8,979 nt of DNA from CAVOBC01 sp963693635 (GCA_963693635.1 CAVOBC010000185.1:1-8979), one strand, 5' to 3'; shown: positions 1 to 6,912, counted from the stretch's first letter. Notes: generated by a model from the letters alone, not told the origin. Numbers and translations: made by a program.

Positions 1-18
1 AACGGCGGGAAAACCGAC

Positions 19-354
19 ATGCCAAGACAATCAACTCAGTTTCAACGAGGCAACCCTGGCGGCGGACGGCCAAAGGGCAGCAAGAACAAAATCAGCGAAG
101 ACTTTCTGCAGGATTTTCATGCAGCCTGGCTAACGCACGGGAAGGCCGCGCTTGAGAAATTGATTGAGGAGCGCCCTTCAGAGTTCGCGAAGATTGCGGC
201 AGGCTTGATTCCAAAAGATTTCCACATACAACAGGCAGTCACGGAACAGCCCGTCATCAGCATTGCGATCGATCCACTAAGTGATCTGGCGAAACGACTG
301 CAGAATGCCGGTTCAATGCCGCCGCCGACAAGCTCTGCTGGACCAAGCGATTGA
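19..354 (+). CDS. DUF5681-like small phage-associated protein
   Basis: The 111-residue product begins with a polar, Gly/Arg/Lys-rich segment, FQRGNPGGGRPKGSKNK (residues 8-24). This is the hallmark of DUF5681-type proteins, which are usually found in prophages next to terminase genes. An acidic/amphipathic stretch follows (residues 25-66), with a DFHAAWLTHGKAALEKL motif, and then a less conserved tail. The family's biochemical role is not established; a DNA-binding or packaging-associated role is only inferred from its usual location. The ATG at 19 has a GGGA about 8 bases upstream as a possible ribosome binding site. No terminase, portal or capsid gene follows. Instead a Sel1-type gene converges from the other strand with a 4-base gap, so either the phage genes lie to the left of the window or this is an isolated remnant. 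The reading frame itself looks intact. Confidence 0.72.
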   Translation: MPRQSTQFQRGNPGGGRPKGSKNKISEDFLQDFHAAWLTHGKAALEKLIEERPSEFAKIAAGLIPKDFHIQQAVTEQPVISIAIDPLSDLAKRLQNAGSMPPPTSSAGPSD

Positions 355-358
355 TAGA

Positions 359-711
359 CTATTGGTCTGGATGCGCTGCCATCCATTCTCTTGCAAGCTT
401 TTGGGCTTCGGCAATCTCCTCGCCGGTCATCAAGCCTGCGGCGATATCGCGGTTCCCTTTGGCCTGCTCGTTACCATTCGCTGCCGCTAGGTTTAACCAC
501 ATGTGGGCTTGTACGTAGTCCTGCGGTACGCCCTGTCCGTTGTCGTACATAACCCCAAGTTGAACTGCGCCTCTGCGAGCCCCTGTTCGGGCCCTAACCA
601 GGTCCTGACCAATCTTAATTGGTCTTCGCTATTTAATTTATGTGTGGCACACCCCGTCGTGCCAAGGACTACGGCAAGGGACAGACAGAGTATGGTGATC
701 AGATTTCTCAT
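359..711 (-). pseudogene. Sel1-repeat lipoprotein gene with a single-base frameshift
   Basis: Two overlapping minus-strand frames together make one Sel1-repeat protein. The 5' part (711 down to about 553) starts MRNLITILCLSLAVVLGTTGC, a hydrophobic signal peptide ending at a cysteine. It suggests an outer-membrane or periplasmic lipoprotein, although the lipobox TTGC is not ideal. This part continues to AEAQFNLG. The second part resumes in another frame as VMYDNGQGVPQDYVQAHMW, then NLAAANGN, and ends in AREWMAAHPDQ at the TAG at 359-361. The join AEAQFNLG-VMYDNGQGVPQDY is the Sel1 consensus. The break falls in a run of four C at 553-556 on the plus strand; a fifth C would restore a product of about 117 residues. 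Sel1 repeats are TPR-like helical hairpins used for protein-protein contact. The cause could be a real mutation, homopolymer slippage or a sequencing error. No strong Shine-Dalgarno is visible. Confidence 0.82.
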
Positions 712-778
712 GCGAAAAGCTTAAGCCGATTGCTTCGCTATTAGAATTCTTTGTAACAAACCCAGCCCAAGCCCCAAC

Positions 779-933
779 CCCTTGAACCGTGCCCCCTGAT
801 CCGAGGTTGCTGTAGGGGTTTGCGGCCTAACCGATAACCAAGTCCCCGCCCGGGCCCCTTGGGACATGGCGCGTGATGCCCGGTCCGGAACACATTGTCC
901 CAGGGACGCTATGTGCAGATCACGGTTCAAGGG
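779..933. repeat. 13-bp perfect inverted repeat, arms 142 bp apart
   Basis: CCCTTGAACCGTG at 779-791 is the exact reverse complement of CACGGTTCAAGGG at 921-933. The flanks of the arms do not continue the match. The 155-bp span could be a small non-autonomous element with terminal inverted repeats or a long-range hairpin, but no target-site duplication or internal gene was seen. Confidence 0.45.
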
Positions 934-1018
934 CCGCGGCTCATGGACCATGGGGCTCTTTGAGGGAGCTTTAATGGTTCTGACATAGGGGCCTAATCGG
1001 AGTTAGTCCCAAAGGGAC
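842..1018. repeat. Cluster of three GTCCC...GGGAC palindromes
   Basis: Three short inverted repeats share the same 5-bp arms: GTCCC (842-846) with GGGAC (861-865), enclosing GCCCGGGC (848-855); GTCCCAGGGAC at 897-907; and GTCCCAAAGGGAC at 1006-1018. The last two are both followed by GC, so they also form an approximate direct repeat. They could be regulator sites, REP-like hairpins or chance in a GC-rich gap. Confidence 0.45.
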
Positions 1019-1312
1019 GCAACTACGCGATCGTTGCCGTGCTAGTTTGGGGGTAGGCTTAGGGGTAGCAATCGAAATAGGTCGTAAAACCAGCAGAAAA
1101 CATAGGTTTTAGGCGGAGACTACCGCTGTCGTACCGCGTAAACCCGGTGTGATAGGCGATGCTGCCGACAAAAACTAGTCGATGAGGTCGTTGAGGGATA
1201 GCGTGGAAACTGCGCTCGGTAACATAAATCCCGCTGGCGCTGGCGTCAAAGCTGGAACGGGCACCGGAAAATCGGCGTTGGCGAACCTGTTACCCTGCGC
1301 CGCAACGTTTTC

Positions 1313-2731
1313 GTGGCAACGCTCATGTGGCGCTACGCCCGCATCATCACCGCATCGCTTGGCATGTTTCTCGGTGCGCTCGACATCACGGTCAATGTAG
1401 CGCTCCCGATCATGACCCGGGATCTTGGAACCGACGTGCAGACGATCCAATGGGTGATCGTGTTGTATGTCGGCCTTGCGACCGCGCTGCAACTCGGCAT
1501 GGGACCCGCCGCGGACCGGTTCGGCGTGCGCCGATTTTATCTGCTGGGCATCGGCATCTACGGCCTTGCGGTGCTTCTGATCGGCCTTGTGCCGGATCTC
1601 GCCTGGCTACTGGGACTGAGGTTACTGCAGGCGGTCGGCTTCGCCTTGCTGCTCGCGACCGGGCCGGCGCTGGTCGCGCTGCTGGTGCCCCGGGCCGAGC
1701 GAGGCGCTGCATTCGGACTCATGGTTGGCATGGGGACGTTGGGGGGCATCGCCGGTTCGTTAATCGGTGGTCTGCTGGTTGATGAGTGGGGTTGGCGCGC
1801 CGCATTCGTGCTGCGCGTTCCGGTTTGTATTCTCGCGCTCGTGCTTGGCCTCGCTTTGTTGCCGCGAGACGCGCCAGTCGTTGAGAAATTGGCGGGTGAG
1901 GAACCCGGTCCTGGCTTCGATGTTTACGGTGCGATCTACCAGGGCATCGCGGTCGGCGCATTCGTCATTGGCCTGACGTTGCTCGGCCGAGACGGCTGGT
2001 CAGACCCGGTGGTCCTTTCGGTGTCAGCGCTCTGTGCGCTCGCGGTCGTGCTGTTTATTCGAAACGAGCGCCGGGTTGCGAAACCGCTCATTGAACTCTC
2101 ACTGCTACAGAACCCACTCCTTGTGCTCATCGTGGCGGCGGGTTTCACGAATTCATTCGCCACCTTTACCATGATGTTTCTGTTTCCGTTTTTTGTCACC
2201 GACATCATGGGTGAGGGCGCCCTCGTTCTGGGTGGTTTGATCATGACCACCAACCTCGCCGCGGCGGTCGCCGCGCCCATCGGCGGCTGGCTCGCTGACC
2301 GGGTATCGGACGCGCTGCTCGCGACCTTGTCGTTGCTGGTCGGCACCGGCGCGCTTGCCTGGTTCAGCGCGTTCGATGCGTCCTATGTTTGGCAGGATGC
2401 GGTGCTGCCGCACATTGTCCTTGGTGTCTCCCTCGGCGTCTTTCCGGCTTGTAGTTCGAGCATGGTGATGAACAACATCCCCATTGATCGCGTGGCGACC
2501 GGCAGTTCGATTCTTGCGCTATCAAGGAGCCTGGGGCTGACCGCGAGTGTTGCCGTGCTAAGTGCGTTGTTCGCGACTCTGCGCGCCCGATATGGCGTCT
2601 CCATGTCGGAACCTGATGCCTTCGTTCTGGCATTCCGGCACGTCTACTGGGTCGCTACCGGCATTAGCGTGGTCTCGGTGGTCCTGGGCGGACTCTGCCT
2701 CGTGCAGAAGACGCGCGTCGTCAGCGCGTAG
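1313..2731 (+). CDS. MFS exporter, DHA2 (14-TMS) drug:H+ antiporter type
   Basis: The 472-residue integral inner-membrane protein has the signatures of the drug:H+ antiporter-2 branch of the major facilitator superfamily. A first helix contains LDITVNVALP (residues 23-32). The TMS2-3 loop carries motif A as GPAADRFGVRR (64-74). The motif B arginine lies in LRLLQAVG (R103). A glycine-rich antiporter motif C region, GTLGGIAGSLIGG (141-153), is followed by WGWRAAF. Hydrophobic segments continue to the C-terminus, and the length fits about 14 helices. The substrate cannot be read from sequence. The frame has a stop (TAA at 1220-1222) upstream, and the only plausible starts are GTG at 1313 and ATG at 1325; neither has a clear Shine-Dalgarno, so the start is uncertain by four codons. 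The gene stands alone on the plus strand, with a long upstream gap and a convergent PhyH gene downstream. Confidence 0.93.
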   Translation: MATLMWRYARIITASLGMFLGALDITVNVALPIMTRDLGTDVQTIQWVIVLYVGLATALQLGMGPAADRFGVRRFYLLGIGIYGLAVLLIGLVPDLAWLLGLRLLQAVGFALLLATGPALVALLVPRAERGAAFGLMVGMGTLGGIAGSLIGGLLVDEWGWRAAFVLRVPVCILALVLGLALLPRDAPVVEKLAGEEPGPGFDVYGAIYQGIAVGAFVIGLTLLGRDGWSDPVVLSVSALCALAVVLFIRNERRVAKPLIELSLLQNPLLVLIVAAGFTNSFATFTMMFLFPFFVTDIMGEGALVLGGLIMTTNLAAAVAAPIGGWLADRVSDALLATLSLLVGTGALAWFSAFDASYVWQDAVLPHIVLGVSLGVFPACSSSMVMNNIPIDRVATGSSILALSRSLGLTASVAVLSALFATLRARYGVSMSEPDAFVLAFRHVYWVATGISVVSVVLGGLCLVQKTRVVSA

Positions 2732-2846
2732 CTTCTTCGGTGAGTTGAGTTGCCTGGTTGAGTTGTCGAGGTTGCATGTCGGCTGAAGTACCCAGGTTGA
2801 TGCTGGCCGTTGTGAACACCTTCCCGGTCGCCTTGTAGCTGGGCCG

Positions 2847-3653
2847 TTAACGTGAAATCAATCGCTCGACCTCGCGGTCCCAGGCGCCACGTTGGTCCTG
2901 CCCGTATCGCGTGGTGCCGCCGTCCGTTTCCTCGCCGGTTACGGCGACGTGCGCTTTGCCGTGTGTTCCGGTACGCAGCAGGCCGGGCAGGTAATCGGCG
3001 TTCAGAAAGTGTATGCCCGCGCCTGCCCGAGTGGCATCGGTTGGGTTGGGGCCGGTTGCATGGGGCGTGCCGTAGCAGAAGAAGACGACGCCGCCAGCCG
3101 CCATCTCGCAATGGAACGCGTCGTCTTCCGCTGCTTCCATGCGAATGTGGTGATCGCTGTCCGGGTCGCGATGATGCTTGTGCTCGGTGCCGAATGCGCG
3201 CGGGATGACTTTCAGTGTGCCGTTCTCGCGATTCGCGTCGTGTATCGCGATCCACATCGCCGTGCCTCGTAGCGGATCGTCAATGCAAAAGTACGCGTTG
3301 TCGGTGTGCCAGTTGGTAGGCAGGCCGGATCGGGCCGGCTTGATGAACATCTGATCAAGAATCTTCACAATCGGGTCACCGATCAACTGACTGACAGTCG
3401 CGGCGACCCGGGGATGAAAAGGCAACGCGCGGAAGAGTGGACTGTTTTGATCCAGAGGCATGACTTGCAGGTTTTGTGCGCCGGCGGTCGGCGATGCGCC
3501 GTCACCGGCGGTCGCGACGTTGCGGGCGAGGCCCTGGGCGATGAAACGTTCCACTTCGGCCTGCAACGCGTTGACTTCGCGATCATCAAAGAAATGTTCG
3601 CAAACGAGGAAGCCTTCGTGGCGGAAGTGTGCAATCTGATCAAGCGTCAACAT
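2847..3653 (-). CDS. PhyH (phytanoyl-CoA dioxygenase)-family Fe(II)/2-oxoglutarate oxygenase
   Basis: This is a 268-residue soluble protein of the PhyH family, whose members hydroxylate small molecules or acyl-CoAs using Fe(II), O2 and 2-oxoglutarate. The N-terminus, FRHEGFLVCEHFFDDREV (10-27), is the usual start of the fold. The iron-binding facial triad is visible as the HxD in NWHTDNAYF (H116, D118) and a distal histidine in GTPHATGPN (H198). R209 is a candidate 2-oxoglutarate-binding residue by spacing. MWIAIHDANRENGTLKVIP (133-151) is the typical W-x-A-(L/I/H)-D-x-x-x-x-N-G-x-L-x-V-I-P strand. Length and domain order are normal for the family, and all catalytic residues are present. The ATG at 3653 has an AAGG about 8-10 bases upstream. 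It overlaps the stop of the GyrI-like frame by 7 bases (ATGTTGA), which suggests translational coupling. The substrate is unknown; PhyH members in bacteria range from secondary metabolism to phosphonate and fatty-acid chemistry. Confidence 0.92.
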   Translation of the reverse strand: MLTLDQIAHFRHEGFLVCEHFFDDREVNALQAEVERFIAQGLARNVATAGDGASPTAGAQNLQVMPLDQNSPLFRALPFHPRVAATVSQLIGDPIVKILDQMFIKPARSGLPTNWHTDNAYFCIDDPLRGTAMWIAIHDANRENGTLKVIPRAFGTEHKHHRDPDSDHHIRMEAAEDDAFHCEMAAGGVVFFCYGTPHATGPNPTDATRAGAGIHFLNADYLPGLLRTGTHGKAHVAVTGEETDGGTTRYGQDQRGAWDREVERLISR

Positions 3654-4177
3654 GCGCAGACCTTAGCATGAAGCAACCAGGCGCATTCCTGCGCCTGGTG
3701 TCGGTCTGCTATGGGCCAAAAGACCTCAGTCTTCCACTCCGCGGGGTCGGGTACTTCGCTCGGGTCGGTGACATAGGATTCCCGCGAGGGACCCGCCGCG
3801 GTCAGGCCCTGCTCTTCTATCCATTGCTCAACAACGGCATAGGTTTCGGGCGGCAGTTCATAGGGCCCGGTGTGGATGGCGAAAGCGACATCGCCCGCAT
3901 GCAGGAGGCCTGCCTGCATCTCGCCCTGCGCTGACACCGGGCTTTGCAGTGGCATGGCGAAGTCGATGGTCCATTGACCGGTGCCGACCTCGATGTAGCG
4001 TGCGATCGGCCGACCGGCAATGGGCACTCCCGCCTGCATGCCATGGCCGAACAGCACGCCGAAGCACTCGCCCATCACGGATTGCAGTTGGGTGGACGGA
4101 ATGCGTCACTGAATCAACAAAATGGGTTGAGCGTCGAGCGTTCTGCGCTGGACCGGTGCTGTTGCCATGAATGACAT
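3647..4177 (-). pseudogene. GyrI-like effector-binding domain interrupted by an in-frame TGA
   Basis: From the ATG at 4177 (GAAGAGG just upstream) the frame reads MSFMATAPVQRRTLDAQPI, then LLIQ, meets TGA at 4106-4108, and continues in the same frame as RIPSTQLQSVMGECFGVLFG to the TGA at 3647. Both halves belong to one GyrI-like (AraC effector-binding) domain. The family usually has an arginine or similar residue at the stop position (ILLIxRRIP), so CGA to TGA is a likely change. The distal part contains GVPIAGRPIARYIEVG, then AIHTGPYELPPETY and a C-terminal YVTDP...DPAEWKTEVFWPI, all typical of the family, plus an extra tail that reaches the PhyH start. GyrI-like domains bind small molecules or drugs. 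An internal restart at GTG 4078 would give 143 residues lacking the first beta strand, so function is doubtful. The open 3647-4078 section could be called a CDS by gene finders. Sequencing error cannot be excluded. Confidence 0.82.
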
Positions 4178-4435
4178 GCCCTCTTCGTGCTTGGCTGGTT
4201 GGTATGGCTCGTGAGTGAGCGGTTTGCGAAACAGCTTAAGGCAGGGCCCCGTCGATCTGACTGCAGATCGATGGCGCGCGCGTGCTAGTTCTGAATCGGT
4301 CATGGTCGCGGACCTGCGGTACTGGGAAGACGAGCAGTCGAAGTGTCGGCGAAAGGCGCGGCTAAAGACCGCGTTGCTGTCAAAGCCGTGGGCGAGCGCA
4401 ATCGCAAGGACCGAGTCGCTGCTCGGCAGGTCTCG
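4178..4435 (-). pseudogene. AraC-type HTH remnant, 5' half lost
   Basis: The frame that leads into the GyrI-like domain also encodes SDSVLAIALAHGFDSNAVFS followed by RAFRRHFDCSSSQYRR (about 4313-4426). This is the second helix-turn-helix of an AraC/XylS DNA-binding domain (A-x-x-x-G-F-x-S-x-x-x-F-S-R-A-F-R-R-x-F). The first HTH, expected some 50 residues earlier, is absent. Upstream of about 4435 the same frame shows no AraC similarity and soon runs antisense-like into the GFA gene region. A roughly 45-residue linker (4178-4312) then joins the HTH to the GyrI-like domain without a stop. The layout AraC HTH, linker, GyrI domain is a well-known regulator architecture, so the original gene probably spanned both parts and lost its 5' end. 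The remnant alone should not bind DNA as a normal AraC protein does. Confidence 0.72.
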
Positions 4436-4560
4436 CCGATCAAAGACAGGGTCTCTTGCTGCTGTGTCATGGAATTGCCATAACCAATCAGGTCCCGAGA
4501 TTCTTGACGATTCTTGCGCCCGGGGGAGGGGGAGGAAAACGTCTACTTCACCTTGCCGCC

Positions 4561-4917
4561 TTACATCGATGCGCCGTCGACATGCTGACTCTTGATGTCC
4601 CGCGGACTGACACCCTTGAGGCAGTTGACGTTGATCATCGCGATGGGAGCACCGTCGTTCATCTCGCCGTAACCGAAACTCTCGACACCGCATGTCTTGC
4701 AGAACAAGTGCTGAATCTTCTCCGTGTTGAAGCGATATTCGGTCAGGTTGTCAGCGCCGACGAGCAGGGTGAACGAATCGCGAGGGGCGAACGTGAGCAC
4801 AAAGCCCATGGTCTGGCAGCGGGAACAGTTGCAGGTGATCGAGAGGTCGAGGTCAACGTCGGTAACCGCGTACGCCACAGCGCTGCACTGACAGCCGTCT
4901 TCAAAGGATTGGGTCAT
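4561..4917 (-). CDS. GFA/CENP-V-type zinc-binding protein
   Basis: The 118-residue product belongs to the GFA (glutathione-dependent formaldehyde-activating enzyme-like) family. It has the full set of seven zinc-ligand cysteines: CxC at C9/C11, CxCxxC at C29/C31/C34 in TCNCSRCQ, and CxxC at C73/C76 in LFCKTCG. The YRFNTEKIQHLFCKTCGVE core and a C-terminal VDGAS (113-117), resembling the family's FDG ending, are also typical. The founding enzyme was proposed to promote S-hydroxymethylglutathione formation, but most members are uncharacterised, so a role in formaldehyde chemistry is not claimed here. The ATG at 4917 is preceded by AGGA about 8-9 bases away. It lies 88 bases after the MATE gene on the same strand, so it may be co-transcribed with it. 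Length is normal and the gene looks intact. Confidence 0.9.
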   Translation of the reverse strand: MTQSFEDGCQCSAVAYAVTDVDLDLSITCNCSRCQTMGFVLTFAPRDSFTLLVGADNLTEYRFNTEKIQHLFCKTCGVESFGYGEMNDGAPIAMINVNCLKGVSPRDIKSQHVDGASM

Positions 4918-5005
4918 CTATCGGTCCTGGATCAGAGAGTGGGGAAGCCCCGCTGCGGCGGACCGCTCAATTTAAGCAATAAATCGCGCCGGAAGGGGCG
5001 GCCGG

Positions 5006-6418
5006 TCAATGCTGGGCAGGATCTTGCGACTGGCGGTCTTCGTTCCGCTGCCTCCCGGCTGCCTCCCGAGCGGCCTGCTCGCGGGCCAGGACCTGTTCGT
5101 GCCAGCGCCAGCTCACGAGTCCGAAGATCAGATTACCAGCGGCAGTCGCGGCAAAGATGCCGACAAAGCCATAGAACTGCCCCGCAATCCACGCGACCAG
5201 CACGGTCACAATCAATCTGCCCAGCGACAGGACGAGAGCGGGCATCGGCAGACGCAGGGCGTTGAAGCCGTGGTTGGCGATCTGTTGCCAGCCCATGAAG
5301 GCGATGGAGATGGGATGGATCAGCAGGTACATCATCGCTGCTGTCACCAGGCTCGGATCATCGTTGATGAGGCCGATCAGGAACTCACCGCCAAGGGCGA
5401 GTGACACGGCAGCGATGAGGCCCCAGGCCGCGGCGAGCTGATAGCAGAACTGCAATGCGCGGTGCACGCGGTCAAACTTGCCTGCCCCCCAATTCTGGCC
5501 GACCATCGGCACGATGCTGGTGCCGATGCCGATCACGACCATCGCGAGCATCGACTCGACCCGGGACGCCACGCCGAAGCCCGCGACCACGAGCACACCG
5601 TGTGCGGCCAGCATCCATGTTATCGCGGCCCCCGACAGGGGCTGAATGAGATTGGTGGCAACGGCGGGGATGCCGACCTGCAGGATGTCGCGGCATGAGC
5701 GCAGGAAATTAGTGAGGTCCGGCGAGATCAGGCGCTCGCGAATCACAAACCAGTAAAACACGATGGCGAGCTGGCACAGGGTGCCGATGACGTAGGCCCA
5801 TGCGGCGCCGCGAATGCCGAGCTCCGGGAAACCCAGTTGCCCAAAGATCAGGGCCGGCCCGATGATGACCTGCACGACCGGGCCGGTCGACATGATGATG
5901 CCCGGGTAAGTCACGTTGCCGAGGGCCCGGATGATGCCGAGGGAAACAAGTGCGATGAAGAAAGTCGGCAGCGCGAGTAACCAGATCTCGAAGTAGGTGA
6001 CCGCAAGGTCCAGCACCGCGCCGGTTGCGCCCAATAACTCGAAGATGGCGCGGCCGGAAACATAGAGCAGCAGTCCGCTTGCTGCCGACGCGATCAGAAC
6101 CATCATGAAACAGTGGCTGGTGATACGGGCAGCGGCCGCGCGGTCGCCCGCACCGAAAACCTGCGCCAGCAGTGACGCCGCGCCGACGCCGATGCCGCGG
6201 GTGATGCCAGACATGCCCATAGTCACTGGAAAGCAGAACGCGATGGCGGCGAGTTCCGCCTCGCCGACCTGACCGAGATAGATTGCCTCGATGAGGTTGC
6301 CGGTGGTCATCGCGATGAAGCCCATGATCATTGTCGCCGACAAGCGGATCACCTGGCTTTCGACCGACCCTTCCAGAAAACCTGCGTTGCCGCGCGTCCG
6401 GCCTGGCGACGCGGCCAT
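5006..6418 (-). CDS. MATE-family multidrug exporter
   Basis: This 470-residue polytopic inner-membrane protein belongs to the multidrug and toxin extrusion family, which exports cationic or other drugs using H+ or Na+ gradients. Family features occur in both six-helix halves. The N-half begins with LEGSVESQVIRLSATMIMG (15-33) and NLIEAIYLGQVGEAELAAIA, then GVGAASLLAQVFGAGD. The C-half begins with ILQVGIPAVATNLIQPL and contains SIVPMVGQNWGAGKFDR, the mirrored loop. About 12 hydrophobic helices are visible, and the protein ends in a charged tail (RQRNEDRQSQDPAQH). The start ATG at 6418 overlaps the stop of the upstream YbaK-type gene as TGATG, indicating translational coupling. The ion and drug specificity cannot be read. 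The frame is intact and the length is typical. Confidence 0.94.
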   Translation of the reverse strand: MAASPGRTRGNAGFLEGSVESQVIRLSATMIMGFIAMTTGNLIEAIYLGQVGEAELAAIAFCFPVTMGMSGITRGIGVGAASLLAQVFGAGDRAAAARITSHCFMMVLIASAASGLLLYVSGRAIFELLGATGAVLDLAVTYFEIWLLALPTFFIALVSLGIIRALGNVTYPGIIMSTGPVVQVIIGPALIFGQLGFPELGIRGAAWAYVIGTLCQLAIVFYWFVIRERLISPDLTNFLRSCRDILQVGIPAVATNLIQPLSGAAITWMLAAHGVLVVAGFGVASRVESMLAMVVIGIGTSIVPMVGQNWGAGKFDRVHRALQFCYQLAAAWGLIAAVSLALGGEFLIGLINDDPSLVTAAMMYLLIHPISIAFMGWQQIANHGFNALRLPMPALVLSLGRLIVTVLVAWIAGQFYGFVGIFAATAAGNLIFGLVSWRWHEQVLAREQAAREAAGRQRNEDRQSQDPAQH

Positions 6419-6912
6419 CAGTAAGCGAGTCCTGGGACAGCGAGCGCTCCCTGCCCGCGAAGCAGAAAATCAGGGGTGGTGATGATCTTTGCGTCCCGGA
6501 TTCCGGCGCCGAGAATTATACGTTTGCGTTGCGTCACGGCTTCGTCGATCCAGATTGGCAGGTCGTTCGGGAGTGCAATGGGGGTCACGCCCCCGATCTC
6601 CATCCCCGTCAGCGCGCGGGTTTCCTCACCAGAGGCAAAGGATGCCTTGCGAACACCGAGTCGCTTTCGAATCACGCGGTTAACATCAAGACGGGTGGTT
6701 GCGAGTAGTACGCAGAGGACGTACTGCGGCTCCCCGGCTTTCGAGCGGACTAGAATCGCGTTGGCGCAATCGTCAGCCGGGTAACCGTAATGCCGGCAAA
6801 AGTCCGCTGTATCGGCAAGGTCGGGATCGCAGTCGATGACCTCGAAGTCCGCGCCCGATTGCGCGAGGGCGCCCGCAACCGACGCTGCCAGGCGGGCGAT
6901 CGGTGCGGTCAT
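6418..6912 (-). CDS. YbaK/EbsC (ProX-type) aminoacyl-tRNA deacylase-like protein
   Basis: The 164-residue protein has the YbaK/aa-tRNA deacylase fold. LDVNRVIRKRLGVRKASFAS (75-94) is followed by EETRALTGMEIGGVTPIALP (96-115), which includes the family's GG(V/I)(S/T)P element (107-111). IDEAV and IILGAGIRDAKI, near 122-143, complete the fold. Characterised members hydrolyse mischarged aminoacyl-tRNAs in the cytoplasm. The lysine important in E. coli YbaK (in the YKTLLV strand) appears to correspond to N51 here (CANAILV), so this may be a branch with a different activity. I chose the ATG at 6912: AGAGG lies about 9 bases upstream and the domain begins here. A longer frame to 7047 adds 45 non-conserved residues and would overlap the divergent promoter. 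The gene leads a minus-strand unit with the MATE exporter. Confidence 0.88.
   Translation of the reverse strand: MTAPIARLAASVAGALAQSGADFEVIDCDPDLADTADFCRHYGYPADDCANAILVRSKAGEPQYVLCVLLATTRLDVNRVIRKRLGVRKASFASGEETRALTGMEIGGVTPIALPNDLPIWIDEAVTQRKRIILGAGIRDAKIITTPDFLLRGQGALAVPGLAY

Larger units (their letters stand above)
712..1312. other. gene-free stretch with short palindromes
   Basis: I find no convincing gene in these 600 bases. The frames that are open (for example 721-951 on the minus strand and 1182-1400 on the plus strand) have no recognisable domain, no good ribosome binding site and protein-unlike composition. No tRNA or tmRNA fold is evident. What can be seen is a set of GTCCC...GGGAC inverted repeats (842-865, 897-907, 1006-1018), a GCCCGGGC palindrome (848-855) and a 13-bp inverted repeat with arms at 779-791 and 921-933. 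The stretch separates the start of the Sel1 gene (711) from the MFS gene (1313), so it should hold two divergent promoters, but I cannot place convincing boxes for either. Confidence 0.5.

Noticed and set aside
923..933. tRNA T-arm-like GGTTCAAGG
   Set aside because: The flanking bases do not form a T-stem, and no acceptor or anticodon arm can be built around it on either strand.
721..951. Minus-strand open frame in the gene-free gap
   Set aside because: No domain, no ribosome binding site and odd repeats (GLGLGLG) from simple sequence; not supported as a gene.
2644..3255. Minus-strand open frame across the end of PhyH and MFS
   Set aside because: Arg/Ser-rich out-of-frame translation of the conserved PhyH gene.
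4941..4958. GGGGAAGCCCC and CCGCTGCGG hairpins between the MATE and GFA genes as a terminator
   Set aside because: Stems of only four pairs and no T-run on either strand; too weak to call.
4456..5265. Long plus-strand open frame (269 codons) opposite the GFA and MATE genes
   Set aside because: It lies antisense to two well-supported conserved genes and its translation shows no domain; GC-rich codon bias keeps the opposite strand open.
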